Part shown: one piece after another, positions 35,964 through 43,491 of the stretch | How the letters are laid out: every line of letters begins with the position of its first letter | How positions within the stretch are numbered: the stretch's first letter is position 1 | NCBI RefSeq assembly: GCF_047654785.1 | Contig: NZ_JASGKQ010000003.1 | Span: 186,001-250,000, forward strand | From: Pelomonas sp047654785 | GTDB lineage: Bacteria > Pseudomonadota > Gammaproteobacteria > Burkholderiales > Burkholderiaceae_C | DNA: 64,000 bases | Reading direction: 5' to 3' | Position numbers and translations under genes: made by a program | The notes under the pieces: model-generated | What the model was told of the DNA's origin: nothing | The model's database searches: none | What the model saw: only the letters and a program-made list of their open reading frames with translations

Positions 35964-36967
35964 AGCGGCTCGCTTCGCTGGCCCTGCTGGCGGCGCTGGC
36001 CGGCTGCGCCAGCGCGCCCCAGCCCGCGTCCCAACCCGCGCCGCGCCCGCTGTACCGCGACCCCGTGCTGGACGGCGCAGCCGACGTGTCCCTCGTCTTC
36101 AACCGTGGCCTGAAGCGCTGGGAGATGTTCTACACCAACCGCCGCGCGACGCTGCGGCTGGACGACCCCCGGGACGTCAGCTGGGTACACGCCACCGCCA
36201 TCGGCATCGCCACCACGGACGACGGCAACCACTGGCGCGCGGCCGGCGAGGCGGCGTTCCCCGCCGAGTGCACCGGCGCCACGCTGTGGGCGCCCGAGAT
36301 CCAGGACTTCGACGGCCTCTACCACCTGTGGCTCACCGTCGTGCCCGGCGTGCACGAGCGCTGGACCGGCGAGCGCCGCATCGAGCACCTGACCAGCACC
36401 GACCTGCGCCACTGGACCTGCGCCGGCCGCGTGGACCTGGGCTCGCCCCGGGTCATCGACGCGGCCGTCATCCGCGCGCCGCAGGGCGGCTGGCGGATGT
36501 GGTTCAAGGACGAGCAGGGCGGCAGCAGGCTCAAGTTCGCCGACAGCCCCGACCTGCGCACCTGGACCGTGCGCGGCCCCGTCAGCGACCTGCCCGGCGA
36601 AGGCCCCACGGTGTTCCGGTTCGCCGGCCAATGGTGGCTGGTGGCCGACCTGTGGCAGGGCCTGCTGGTGCTGCGCTCCGACGACGCGCTGCACTGGCAG
36701 GCGCAGCCCACGCGGCTGCTGGCTGGCGTGGGCCGGCACCCCACCGACCGCGCCAAGGGCCAGCACCCCGGCGTGACCGTGGTGGACGGCCGCGCCTACC
36801 TCTTCTACTTCACGCACCAGGGCGGCGAGCCCGAGGCCAAGACGGACGACCGCTGGCACCAGCGCAGCGTCATCCAGGCGGCGGAGCTGACCGTGCAGGA
36901 CGGCTGGCTGAGCGTGGACCGCGACGCGCCGCCGCCCGACCTGCGCGCCGCCTTCAAGGCCCGCTGA
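35960..36967 (+). CDS. Lipoprotein glycoside hydrolase-like five-bladed propeller protein
   Basis: The 335-residue product has a lipoprotein signal (LALLAALAGCAS) and a GH43/GH32-like beta-propeller layout: YRDPVLDGAADVSLVFN at the start, ATLWAPEIQDFDGLYHLWLT mid-protein, then GPTVFRFAGQWWLVADLWQG. It is probably an outer-membrane-anchored or periplasmic glycosidase acting on pectin side chains; the exact substrate cannot be read from the sequence. Its ATG overlaps the stop of the chimeric gene (ATGA), so it was originally coupled to the PL11 lyase. Confidence 0.75.
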   Translation: MKRLASLALLAALAGCASAPQPASQPAPRPLYRDPVLDGAADVSLVFNRGLKRWEMFYTNRRATLRLDDPRDVSWVHATAIGIATTDDGNHWRAAGEAAFPAECTGATLWAPEIQDFDGLYHLWLTVVPGVHERWTGERRIEHLTSTDLRHWTCAGRVDLGSPRVIDAAVIRAPQGGWRMWFKDEQGGSRLKFADSPDLRTWTVRGPVSDLPGEGPTVFRFAGQWWLVADLWQGLLVLRSDDALHWQAQPTRLLAGVGRHPTDRAKGQHPGVTVVDGRAYLFYFTHQGGEPEAKTDDRWHQRSVIQAAELTVQDGWLSVDRDAPPPDLRAAFKAR

Positions 36968-36972
36968 CCGCC

Positions 36973-39399
36973 ATGCGCCCGCGCCTGGCGACCCTGCTGC
37001 CACTGCTGGCGTTGGCGCTGGCCGGCGCCGCCCATGCGGGCCTGGCCGTGTCCACCCGCGCCACGCCCGGCAGCCTGCCGCTGGACGGCGCCGTCATCGT
37101 CGGCGGCGCGGATGCCGGCCCGCTGGAGGCCTTCGTCGCGCAGGACCTGGCGGGCGACCTCCAGCGCCTGGGCCTGCGCACCCGCAGCCAAGGCCCGGTG
37201 CAGGTCTGGGTCGGCACCGTGGGCCGCCACGCGCAGATCGACGCGCAGGCCGGCCGGCTGGGCCTGGCCCAACTCAAGGACTGCTGGGAGTGCTTCCGCA
37301 TCGCCGTGCTGCGCGACCCCGCGCCCGGCGTGCAGCAGGCGCTGGTCATCGCCGGCGCCGACCGCCGCGGCACGGCCTACGGCGTCTACACGCTGAGCCA
37401 GGCGCTGGGCGTGTCGCCCTGGGTCTGGTGGGCCGGCCTGGCGCCGCTCAGGCGCGGCCCGCTGCACGTCAGCGGTTCTCTGCAGGACGGCCCTGCGGTG
37501 AAGTACCGCGGCCTGTTCATCAACGACGAGGACTGGGGCCTGCAGCCCTGGGCCGCGCAGACCTTCGAGCCCGAGGCCGGCAACATCGGACCCAAGACCT
37601 ACGAGCAGGTCTTCCGCCTGCTGCTGCGGCTGAAGGCCAACACGCTGTGGCCGGCCATGCACCAGGTGTCCGGCGCCTTCAACGCCGACCCGCGCAACGC
37701 CGAGCTGGCGCAGCGCTACGGCATCGTCATGGGCTCGTCGCACGCCGAGCCACTGCTGCGCAACAACGTGGCCGAGTGGACCGCGCCGCACGCGCACTAC
37801 AACTACGCGACGCACGCCGAACAGGTGCGCAGTTATTGGGCCGAGCGGCTGAAGGCCAACGGCCGGTTCGACAACCTCTACACGCTGGGCATGCGCGGCA
37901 TCCACGACAGCGGCATGCAGGGCGGCGGCACCGTGGCCGAGAAGCAGGCGCTGCTGAACCGCCTGCTGGCCGACCAGCGCGAGATGATCCGCCAGCACGT
38001 GGGCGACCCGGCGGCCGTGCCGCAGGTCTTCGTGCCCTACAAGGAAGTGCTGCCCCTGCTGCCCGGCCTGGCGCTGCCGGACGACGTGACGCTGGTGTGG
38101 CCCGACGACAACTTCGGCTACATCCGCCAGTTGCCCGATGCCGCTCAGGCGAAGCGTTCGGGCGGCTCCGGCATCTACTACCACCTCAGCTACCTGGGCG
38201 CGCCGCTGTCCTACCTGTGGCTGGACACCACGCCGCCCGCGCTGGTGGCCGAGGAAATGGGCCGCGCCTTCGAGGCCGGCGCGCGCACGCTGTGGGTGGT
38301 CAACGCGGGCGACATCAAGCCGCACGAGGTCAACCTCAGCCACTGGTTCGACCTGGCCTGGCACCCGGCCGCCGTGCGCGCGCAAGGCCAGCCGGCCTGG
38401 CTGCGGCAACTGGCGCAGTGGCTGTTCGGCATCGGCGAGATCGGCCTGATCTGGGACGGCCACTACCGCGTCAACTTCGAGCGCCGCCCCGAGCACCTGC
38501 AGTTCCACCTGGCCGGGGAGCGCATGAAGCGCAGCGGCTGGCCGGCGGCGGTGGTCGATGCCCGCCTGGGCCGCTTCGCGCAACTGCTGGCCGCGCTGGA
38601 CGCCGTGCGCCCGCGCGTGGCCGCGGCGCAGCGCGAGGCCTTCTTCCACCTCGTCGAGTACCCGCTGCGCGCGGCGGCGCTGGCCAACGAACGCTTCTTC
38701 GCGCTGGAGCGCTACGCCGCCACGCTGGAGCGCGACCCGGCCGGCGCCCGCCAGCTGGCCGCGCGCGCCGTGCGCGCCGACCAGCGCCTGAAAGCCCTGA
38801 CCTCCCGCTACAACGCCGGCCGCTGGGCCGGCATCCTGGCCGAGGAGCCGGCCGACGGGCTGTGGACCAACTTCCGCCAGCAACGCGCCCTGCTGCCCGC
38901 GCCCGGCCTGGGCGGTGTTGCGCCCGACGCGCTGGCCGACCTGGCCCGCGCCACGGCCGACCTGGCGCCGCTGCCGTCGCTGCCCGAACCCGTCGCGCCG
39001 CCGCTGCGCGTCACCGCGAACGACGCCTGGCGCCGCGTGCCCGGCCTGGGCCGTGGCGACGGCGTGCTCGCCGCCCGCCAGCCCGGCGCCACGCTGGACA
39101 TCGCCGCCCCCGGCGCCGCGCAGGGCCCCGGCTGCCTGCGGGTGCATGTGCTGCCCCGCTACACCGCCACGCCCGGCGAGGCCTGGGCCGCCGACCTGCT
39201 GGTGGCTGGCCAGGCGCTGCCACTGCGCTGGCCGCGCGGCCCGCAGGACGCCGCCTGGGCCCAGGGCGTGCTGTCCAACCGCCTGACGGCCGCGGCCACG
39301 CTGCCCGCCCACCCGGGCGAGCTGACGCTGCAACTGCGCGCACAGCAGCCCGGCCTGATGTTCGACGGCGCCGAGCTGCTGCCCGGCGCCTGCCGCTGA
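36973..39399 (+). CDS. GH115-family glycoside hydrolase (alpha-glucuronidase-like), exported
   Basis: The 808-residue protein has a signal peptide (LLPLLALALAGAAHAG) and the signatures of family GH115: VIAGADRRGTAYGVYTLS, KYRGLFINDEDWGLQPWA, LKANTLWPAMHQVSGAFN, GSSHAEPLLRNN, and WPDDNFGYIRQLP. GH115 enzymes remove 4-O-methyl-glucuronic acid from xylan, and some related enzymes act on other uronic acids. The C-terminal ~120 residues probably form an accessory sandwich domain. It follows the lipoprotein gene by six bases in the same direction. Confidence 0.88.
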   Translation: MRPRLATLLPLLALALAGAAHAGLAVSTRATPGSLPLDGAVIVGGADAGPLEAFVAQDLAGDLQRLGLRTRSQGPVQVWVGTVGRHAQIDAQAGRLGLAQLKDCWECFRIAVLRDPAPGVQQALVIAGADRRGTAYGVYTLSQALGVSPWVWWAGLAPLRRGPLHVSGSLQDGPAVKYRGLFINDEDWGLQPWAAQTFEPEAGNIGPKTYEQVFRLLLRLKANTLWPAMHQVSGAFNADPRNAELAQRYGIVMGSSHAEPLLRNNVAEWTAPHAHYNYATHAEQVRSYWAERLKANGRFDNLYTLGMRGIHDSGMQGGGTVAEKQALLNRLLADQREMIRQHVGDPAAVPQVFVPYKEVLPLLPGLALPDDVTLVWPDDNFGYIRQLPDAAQAKRSGGSGIYYHLSYLGAPLSYLWLDTTPPALVAEEMGRAFEAGARTLWVVNAGDIKPHEVNLSHWFDLAWHPAAVRAQGQPAWLRQLAQWLFGIGEIGLIWDGHYRVNFERRPEHLQFHLAGERMKRSGWPAAVVDARLGRFAQLLAALDAVRPRVAAAQREAFFHLVEYPLRAAALANERFFALERYAATLERDPAGARQLAARAVRADQRLKALTSRYNAGRWAGILAEEPADGLWTNFRQQRALLPAPGLGGVAPDALADLARATADLAPLPSLPEPVAPPLRVTANDAWRRVPGLGRGDGVLAARQPGATLDIAAPGAAQGPGCLRVHVLPRYTATPGEAWAADLLVAGQALPLRWPRGPQDAAWAQGVLSNRLTAAATLPAHPGELTLQLRAQQPGLMFDGAELLPGACR

Positions 39400-39462
39400 A
39401 AGAAAGCCCGGTAGGCTGGCACGCCACCGACCCGACGCAATCACCCCGACGCAATCACCCGC

Positions 39463-39951
39463 ATGAAAACACCGCTCATCGCCATCACCCTCGCCCTGCT
39501 GGGCTGTGCCGCGCAGGCCCAGACCGCCTGCGTGGCCGACTTCTCGCCCCTGGGCCAGGGCCGCATGGCCGTCGAGATCCGGCCGGCCGCACAGGAGGGC
39601 CGCTTCGACGCCCTCGTCAACGGCCGGCTCGCCAACGCGGGCATGCTGCCCGTCGATGAGGCCATCCGCCCCGGCCTGAACTTCGCGGTTGATGCCTACG
39701 GCAGCGAGTTCCAGCAGCTCAACGGCGCCGAACGTTCGCTGGTGCACCTGCACAGGCTGAGCCAGGCCCCGGCCACCCGCGACCTGGTCAAGCTGCCCTT
39801 CATGCCCGCCGATGTGCAGCGCCTCAAGACCTTCGACCTCCTCGGCAAGACGGACAAGTTCGGCGGCCAGGTGCTGATGGAAGCCTTCGACGAGCACGGC
39901 GCCTCGCTCGGCAAGGTGGTGCGGCGCGCATTCGTGGCGGCCTGCCACTGA
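39463..39951 (+). CDS. Small periplasmic protein, unknown
   Basis: The 162-residue protein has a signal peptide (LIAITLALLGCAAQAQ) and no motif I recognise. The mature part has two or more conserved-looking segments (RFDALVNGRLANAGMLPVDE and LVHLHRLSQAPATRDLVKLP) and two cysteines near its ends. It lies between the GH115 and GH43 genes on the same strand and is probably co-transcribed with them. Confidence 0.65.
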   Translation: MKTPLIAITLALLGCAAQAQTACVADFSPLGQGRMAVEIRPAAQEGRFDALVNGRLANAGMLPVDEAIRPGLNFAVDAYGSEFQQLNGAERSLVHLHRLSQAPATRDLVKLPFMPADVQRLKTFDLLGKTDKFGGQVLMEAFDEHGASLGKVVRRAFVAACH

Positions 39952-39965
39952 GCAAAAGCACACCC

Positions 39966-40961
39966 ATGAAGCTCCTGCCCCTCCTCCCCTTCCTGCTCGC
40001 CGCGCTGCTCGCCACGCCGGCCCAGGCCCGGAACCCGCTCAAGCTCGGCGAAGGCCTGCGCACCGCCGACCCCTCCGGCCACGTCTGGAAGGACGGCCGG
40101 ATGTGGCTCTACACCTCGCACGACGAGGAATGCCAGGCCGACTTCCACATGAAGGACTGGTACGCCTTCTCGTCCACCGACCTCGTGAACTGGACGAACC
40201 ACGGCGCCGTGCTGTCGGTGAAGGACCTCACCTGGGCCGATGACTACGCCTGGGCGCCCGACGCGGCCTACAAGAACGGCAAGTACTACCTGGTCTTCCC
40301 GGCCGGCACCGGCGTCAAGGACCGCCAGAACCCGAAGAACAGCACCAAGTGGATGGGCATCGGCATCGCCGAGAGCGACAACCCCGCCGGCCCCTTCAAG
40401 GACGTGATCGGTGCGCCGCTGTGGCGCAAGCCCTATGCGAATGACCCGGTGCTGTTCGTCGATGACGACGGCCGCGCCTACCTCTACAGCCGCACCTCGG
40501 GCGTCAACTACCTGGTGGCCGAGATGGCCGACGACATGCGCAGCATCAAGGGCGAGCTGCAGAAGATGGACATGGGCGGCCACGAGCCGCCGATGGAAGG
40601 GCCGTGGGTGTTCAAGCGCAAGGGCCTGTACTACTTCACGATGCCGGAGCACAACCGCATCCTGACCTACTACACGGCCACCGCGCCCACCGGCCCGTGG
40701 ACCTACCGCGGCGTCTTCATGGCGCAGGAGAACAACGCCAACAACCACCACTCCATCGTGGAGTACCAGGGCCAGTGGATCCTGTTCTATCACCGCTGGC
40801 TGGACGTGCCCGGCGCCGCCTGCGCCAAGAAGCAGCGGCACGTCGCGGCGGAGTACCTGCACTTCAACGACGACGGCACGATCCGCAAGGTCGAGCGGAC
40901 GAAAGAAGGCGTCGGGGACTTTCCCAGGCGGGCGGACACGCAGCAGGAGGGCAGGCCATGA
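39966..40961 (+). CDS. GH43-family glycoside hydrolase, exported
   Basis: The 331-residue enzyme has a signal peptide (LLPFLLAALLATPAQA) and a five-bladed propeller with the three expected GH43 acidic residues: Asp in RTADPSGHVWKDG, Asp in YANDPVLFVDDDG, and Glu in PPMEGPWVFKRKG. It is likely an arabinofuranosidase or xylosidase working on arabinan or similar side chains. WMGIGIAESDNPAGPF and NNHHSIVEYQGQWILFYH are also typical. A repeat unit starts two bases after its stop codon. Confidence 0.9.
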   Translation: MKLLPLLPFLLAALLATPAQARNPLKLGEGLRTADPSGHVWKDGRMWLYTSHDEECQADFHMKDWYAFSSTDLVNWTNHGAVLSVKDLTWADDYAWAPDAAYKNGKYYLVFPAGTGVKDRQNPKNSTKWMGIGIAESDNPAGPFKDVIGAPLWRKPYANDPVLFVDDDGRAYLYSRTSGVNYLVAEMADDMRSIKGELQKMDMGGHEPPMEGPWVFKRKGLYYFTMPEHNRILTYYTATAPTGPWTYRGVFMAQENNANNHHSIVEYQGQWILFYHRWLDVPGAACAKKQRHVAAEYLHFNDDGTIRKVERTKEGVGDFPRRADTQQEGRP

Positions 40962-40962
40962 A

Positions 40963-41049
40963 GCGCGGTAGCTTGGGGTGAACGAAGTGAACCCCAACGA
41001 CTCCCGGAGGCCTGAACGTTGGGGTTCGCAAGCTCACCCCAACCTACCG
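40963..41049. repeat. 87-bp palindromic repeat, copy 1
   Basis: This copy starts two bases after the GH43 stop. It contains two arms, TTGGGGTGAACGAAGTGAA and an inverted GTTGGGGTTCGCAAGCTCA, so it can fold into a cruciform. Copy 2 at 41334-41421 differs at only a few positions. It looks like a dispersed bacterial interspersed palindromic repeat. Confidence 0.8.
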
Positions 41050-41333
41050 GGCTGCTTTTGCGGAGAGCCTTTCGACTCGATGCACCGCGCCGGGAATCCG
41101 CCCCGGCGGGCGGGTAACTTTTCTCTGTCTTGCCAGAGAAAAGTCACCAAAAGAGAGGCGCCAACCGCACTCCACCGCCCTGACGCAAGGACCGTGCACG
41201 AAAGCAATCGCCCGGCAAGCACCCCGAGGCGACCCGCTGCGCTCTCGCCGCTGTCTCTGTGACGAGCCCCACAACGCGGACCTTCACGCCGGTCAACGCC
41301 GGCTGCACGCCGGGCTCACCAGGGAAGGCACCA
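41050..41333. repeat. Spacer between palindromic repeats with an inner hairpin element
   Basis: There is no gene in these 284 bases. They contain a perfect 11-bp inverted repeat, ACTTTTCTCTG (41117-41127) with CAGAGAAAAGT (41134-41144), within a longer stretch (TCACCAAAAGAGAGGCGCC) of a type often repeated in Burkholderiales and Xanthomonadales genomes. The whole 40963-41421 block looks like a compound repeat. Confidence 0.6.
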
Positions 41334-41421
41334 GCGCGGTAGGTTGGGGTGAACGAAGTGAACCCCAACGACTCCCGGGCGGCCTGAACGTTGGGGTTCG
41401 CAAGCTCACCCCAACCTACCG
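41334..41421. repeat. 87-bp palindromic repeat, copy 2
   Basis: This is the direct repeat of 40963-41049, with a CTT to GTT change in the first arm and an extra base in the central CCCGGGCGGCC. Its outer part (GGTAGGTTGGGGTGA) is the reverse complement of its own right end, so the copy is a better palindrome than copy 1. It overlaps the last codons of the downstream DUF3325 gene. Confidence 0.8.
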
Positions 41422-41676
41422 ACGGCGCGCCAGCAGCGCCACCACCAGGCCCGCCCCGGCAGACAGGAAGCCCGTCCAGACGACGACCCCGACGCTGGCG
41501 CCCCATGCCTGGCAGGCGATGGCGAGGGCCGCCGCCAGCTGCGCCAGTGCCGCGAGGCGCAGGGCCGGCCGCAGCAGGCGGTGCCGCCAGGCGGTGGGCG
41601 CATGCCGGTCCATGGCCAGCGCCAGGCACAGCATGCCCGCGGTGCACAGCGCCAGCAGCGCCAGGGCCGGGATCAT
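41416..41676 (-). CDS. DUF3325 small membrane protein of iron-uptake cassette
   Basis: The 86-residue protein has three hydrophobic stretches: MIPALALLALCTAGMLCLALA, LRLAALAQLAAALAIACQAW and GVVVWTGFLSAGAGLVVALL. It is the last gene of the siderophore cassette and is translationally coupled (ATGA) to the PepSY protein gene. DUF3325 genes are found next to TonB-dependent iron receptors; their function is unknown. Confidence 0.8.
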   Translation of the reverse strand: MIPALALLALCTAGMLCLALAMDRHAPTAWRHRLLRPALRLAALAQLAAALAIACQAWGASVGVVVWTGFLSAGAGLVVALLARRR

Positions 41677-43229
41677 GGGCCCGGCTCCCGCCGCGCCAGC
41701 CACCCGGCCAGCGACGCGGCGGCAAGGCCGATGGCCAGCGCCGTCAGCTCCAGCCCCAGCCGCAGGCCGTCGCCGCGCTTGGCATACGACAGCAGGCTCT
41801 CGCCGGTGGTCCACGCGTTCAGCGCCGGCAGCAGCAGGCACAGCGCCGCCAGCGCGGCCCATTGCTCCGTCCACGCGCGCCGCGCCGGGCGCAGCGCCGC
41901 ATGCGCGAAGGCCAGCGCCCAGGCGGCGAAGAAGCCCGCGATCTCCCAGCCCGCGCGCTGCTCCATGCCCGGCGGCAGCAGCCGGTTGGCCCACAGATAG
42001 CCCGCGCAGGCGACGGCCAGTCCGGCGATGCTGCCGACGTTCAGCACCTCGATGCCGCGGTACACGGCCGCCGTGCAGGCGCCGAACTCGCCCAGCGCCT
42101 TGCAGCGGCGCTTCACGAGGAAGAGGACGGTGCCCGTCGCCATCAACGCCGTGCCCGCCAGGCCGCAGAAGAAGTACAGCCACTTGACGGTGGCGCCGCC
42201 GAAGTCGGCGAAGTGCAGCTCGCTCATCGCGTCCAGCGTCAGCAGCGCCGCCCCGCCCACGCGGCTGCGCGGCGGGCGCTCGTCCAGCACTGCGCCGGTG
42301 ACGCCGTCGAACAGCAGGCGCCCGCCGCTGAGCCACAGCAGCTCGCGGTCCTGGCCGCGGCCTTCGTCGAAGGGCCCGTGCATCCACACCGACGCGCTGC
42401 GGTCGCCCGGGTGCTCCACGACGACGAAGCCCACGCGCCGCTGCAGACTGGCCTCGGCCTGGGCCAGCAGCCCGTCCAGCGGCAGCAGCGGCGCGGCCTC
42501 GTGCAGCTCGTCGCGGTGCGAGGGCTCCTGCAGCAGCGCCTGGAAGTAGGCGCCGCGGTCGGGGTAGTGCGCGGCGATGCCGGCGGGCAGGTAGGTCGCG
42601 TAGAACACGGCCAGGCCGGTGTAGGCGATCATGAACTGGAAGGGCAGCGTCAGCACGCCCACGGCGTTATGCGCGTCCAGCCAGGAGCGCTGGCCCTTGC
42701 CCGGCCGGAAGGTGAAGAAGTCCCGGAAGATGCGCCGGTGCACGGCGATGCCCGACACCAGCGCCACCAGCAGCGCCACCGTGCAGAAGCCCACCACCCA
42801 CAGCCCGGCCCTGCCACCGTGCAGTTGGTAGTGCATGTGCACGAAGTGGTGGCCGCCCTCGGTCTCGCGGACCTGCGCGGCCGGCAGCACGCGGCCGGTG
42901 GCGGGGTCCAGCCGCGCGCTGTGCGGCCGGTGCTGCTCGTCGTCCCACGACAGCAGCAGCGCCGGGTCGGCCGCGTCGGGCAGGTCGATGCGCCAGGCGT
43001 GCGCCGGCATCGCGACGCGCTGCAGGTGGGCCTGCGCCAGCCGCAGCGCCCGCGCGCCGTCCGGCGCGGCGACCGGTGTCGCAGGTGGCGCGGCGCGCAT
43101 CCAGCGCGTGATGGCCGCGTCGAACACGCTGAGCGTGCCGGTCAGGAAGATGGCGTACAGCAGCCAGCCCAGCCACAGCCCGCCCCAGGTGTGCAGCCAG
43201 GCCATGCGCTGGCGGAAGCCGCCGCTCAT
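41673..43229 (-). CDS. PepSY-associated membrane protein (iron-siderophore reductase-like)
   Basis: The 518-residue inner-membrane protein has the PepSY_TM architecture: an N-terminal LHTWGGLWLGWLLYAIFLTGTLS helix, a periplasmic PepSY-like region, HRRIFRDFFTFRPGKGQRSWLD, AHNAVGVLTLPFQFMIAYTG, and several C-terminal helices. Histidines in the helices (HTW, HMHYQLHG, DAHN) suggest haem ligation. Proteins of this type in siderophore operons are proposed to reduce ferric siderophores in the periplasm. It overlaps both neighbours by four bases. Confidence 0.85.
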   Translation of the reverse strand: MSGGFRQRMAWLHTWGGLWLGWLLYAIFLTGTLSVFDAAITRWMRAAPPATPVAAPDGARALRLAQAHLQRVAMPAHAWRIDLPDAADPALLLSWDDEQHRPHSARLDPATGRVLPAAQVRETEGGHHFVHMHYQLHGGRAGLWVVGFCTVALLVALVSGIAVHRRIFRDFFTFRPGKGQRSWLDAHNAVGVLTLPFQFMIAYTGLAVFYATYLPAGIAAHYPDRGAYFQALLQEPSHRDELHEAAPLLPLDGLLAQAEASLQRRVGFVVVEHPGDRSASVWMHGPFDEGRGQDRELLWLSGGRLLFDGVTGAVLDERPPRSRVGGAALLTLDAMSELHFADFGGATVKWLYFFCGLAGTALMATGTVLFLVKRRCKALGEFGACTAAVYRGIEVLNVGSIAGLAVACAGYLWANRLLPPGMEQRAGWEIAGFFAAWALAFAHAALRPARRAWTEQWAALAALCLLLPALNAWTTGESLLSYAKRGDGLRLGLELTALAIGLAAASLAGWLARREPGP

Positions 43230-43483
43230 GGGCTTCCACCCAGCGCGGCCAGCCCCAGCGCCAGGCCGCCCGCCAGCAGCAGCCCCGCGCCGGCCCGCCG
43301 CAGGCTGGGCACGGCGTAGACCCAGACCACGGCCGCCACCAGCAGCGCCAAGCCCGCCAGCGTGGCTGCCAGCACGGCCTCGGCGCGCGGCAGCGGCAGC
43401 CACGCGGCCAGCGCGACGACGGCGGCCGACGTGGCCGCATAGCCGCCCGCCGCGGCCAGCAGCAGGCGGGCGAGGTGGCGCAC
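43226..43483 (-). CDS. DUF3649 small membrane protein
   Basis: This ~85-residue protein has an N-terminal arginine and three hydrophobic stretches (RLLLAAAGGYAATSAAVVAL, AVLAATLAGLALLVAAVVWVY, GAGLLLAGGLALGLAAL), as in DUF3649 proteins of iron cassettes. The start is uncertain: GTG at 43483 is used, and a TTG immediately upstream (43486) is equally possible. It lies between the receptor stop and the PepSY gene, overlapping the latter by four bases. Confidence 0.75.
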   Translation of the reverse strand: MRHLARLLLAAAGGYAATSAAVVALAAWLPLPRAEAVLAATLAGLALLVAAVVWVYAVPSLRRAGAGLLLAGGLALGLAALGGSP

Positions 43484-43491
43484 CAAGGCGT

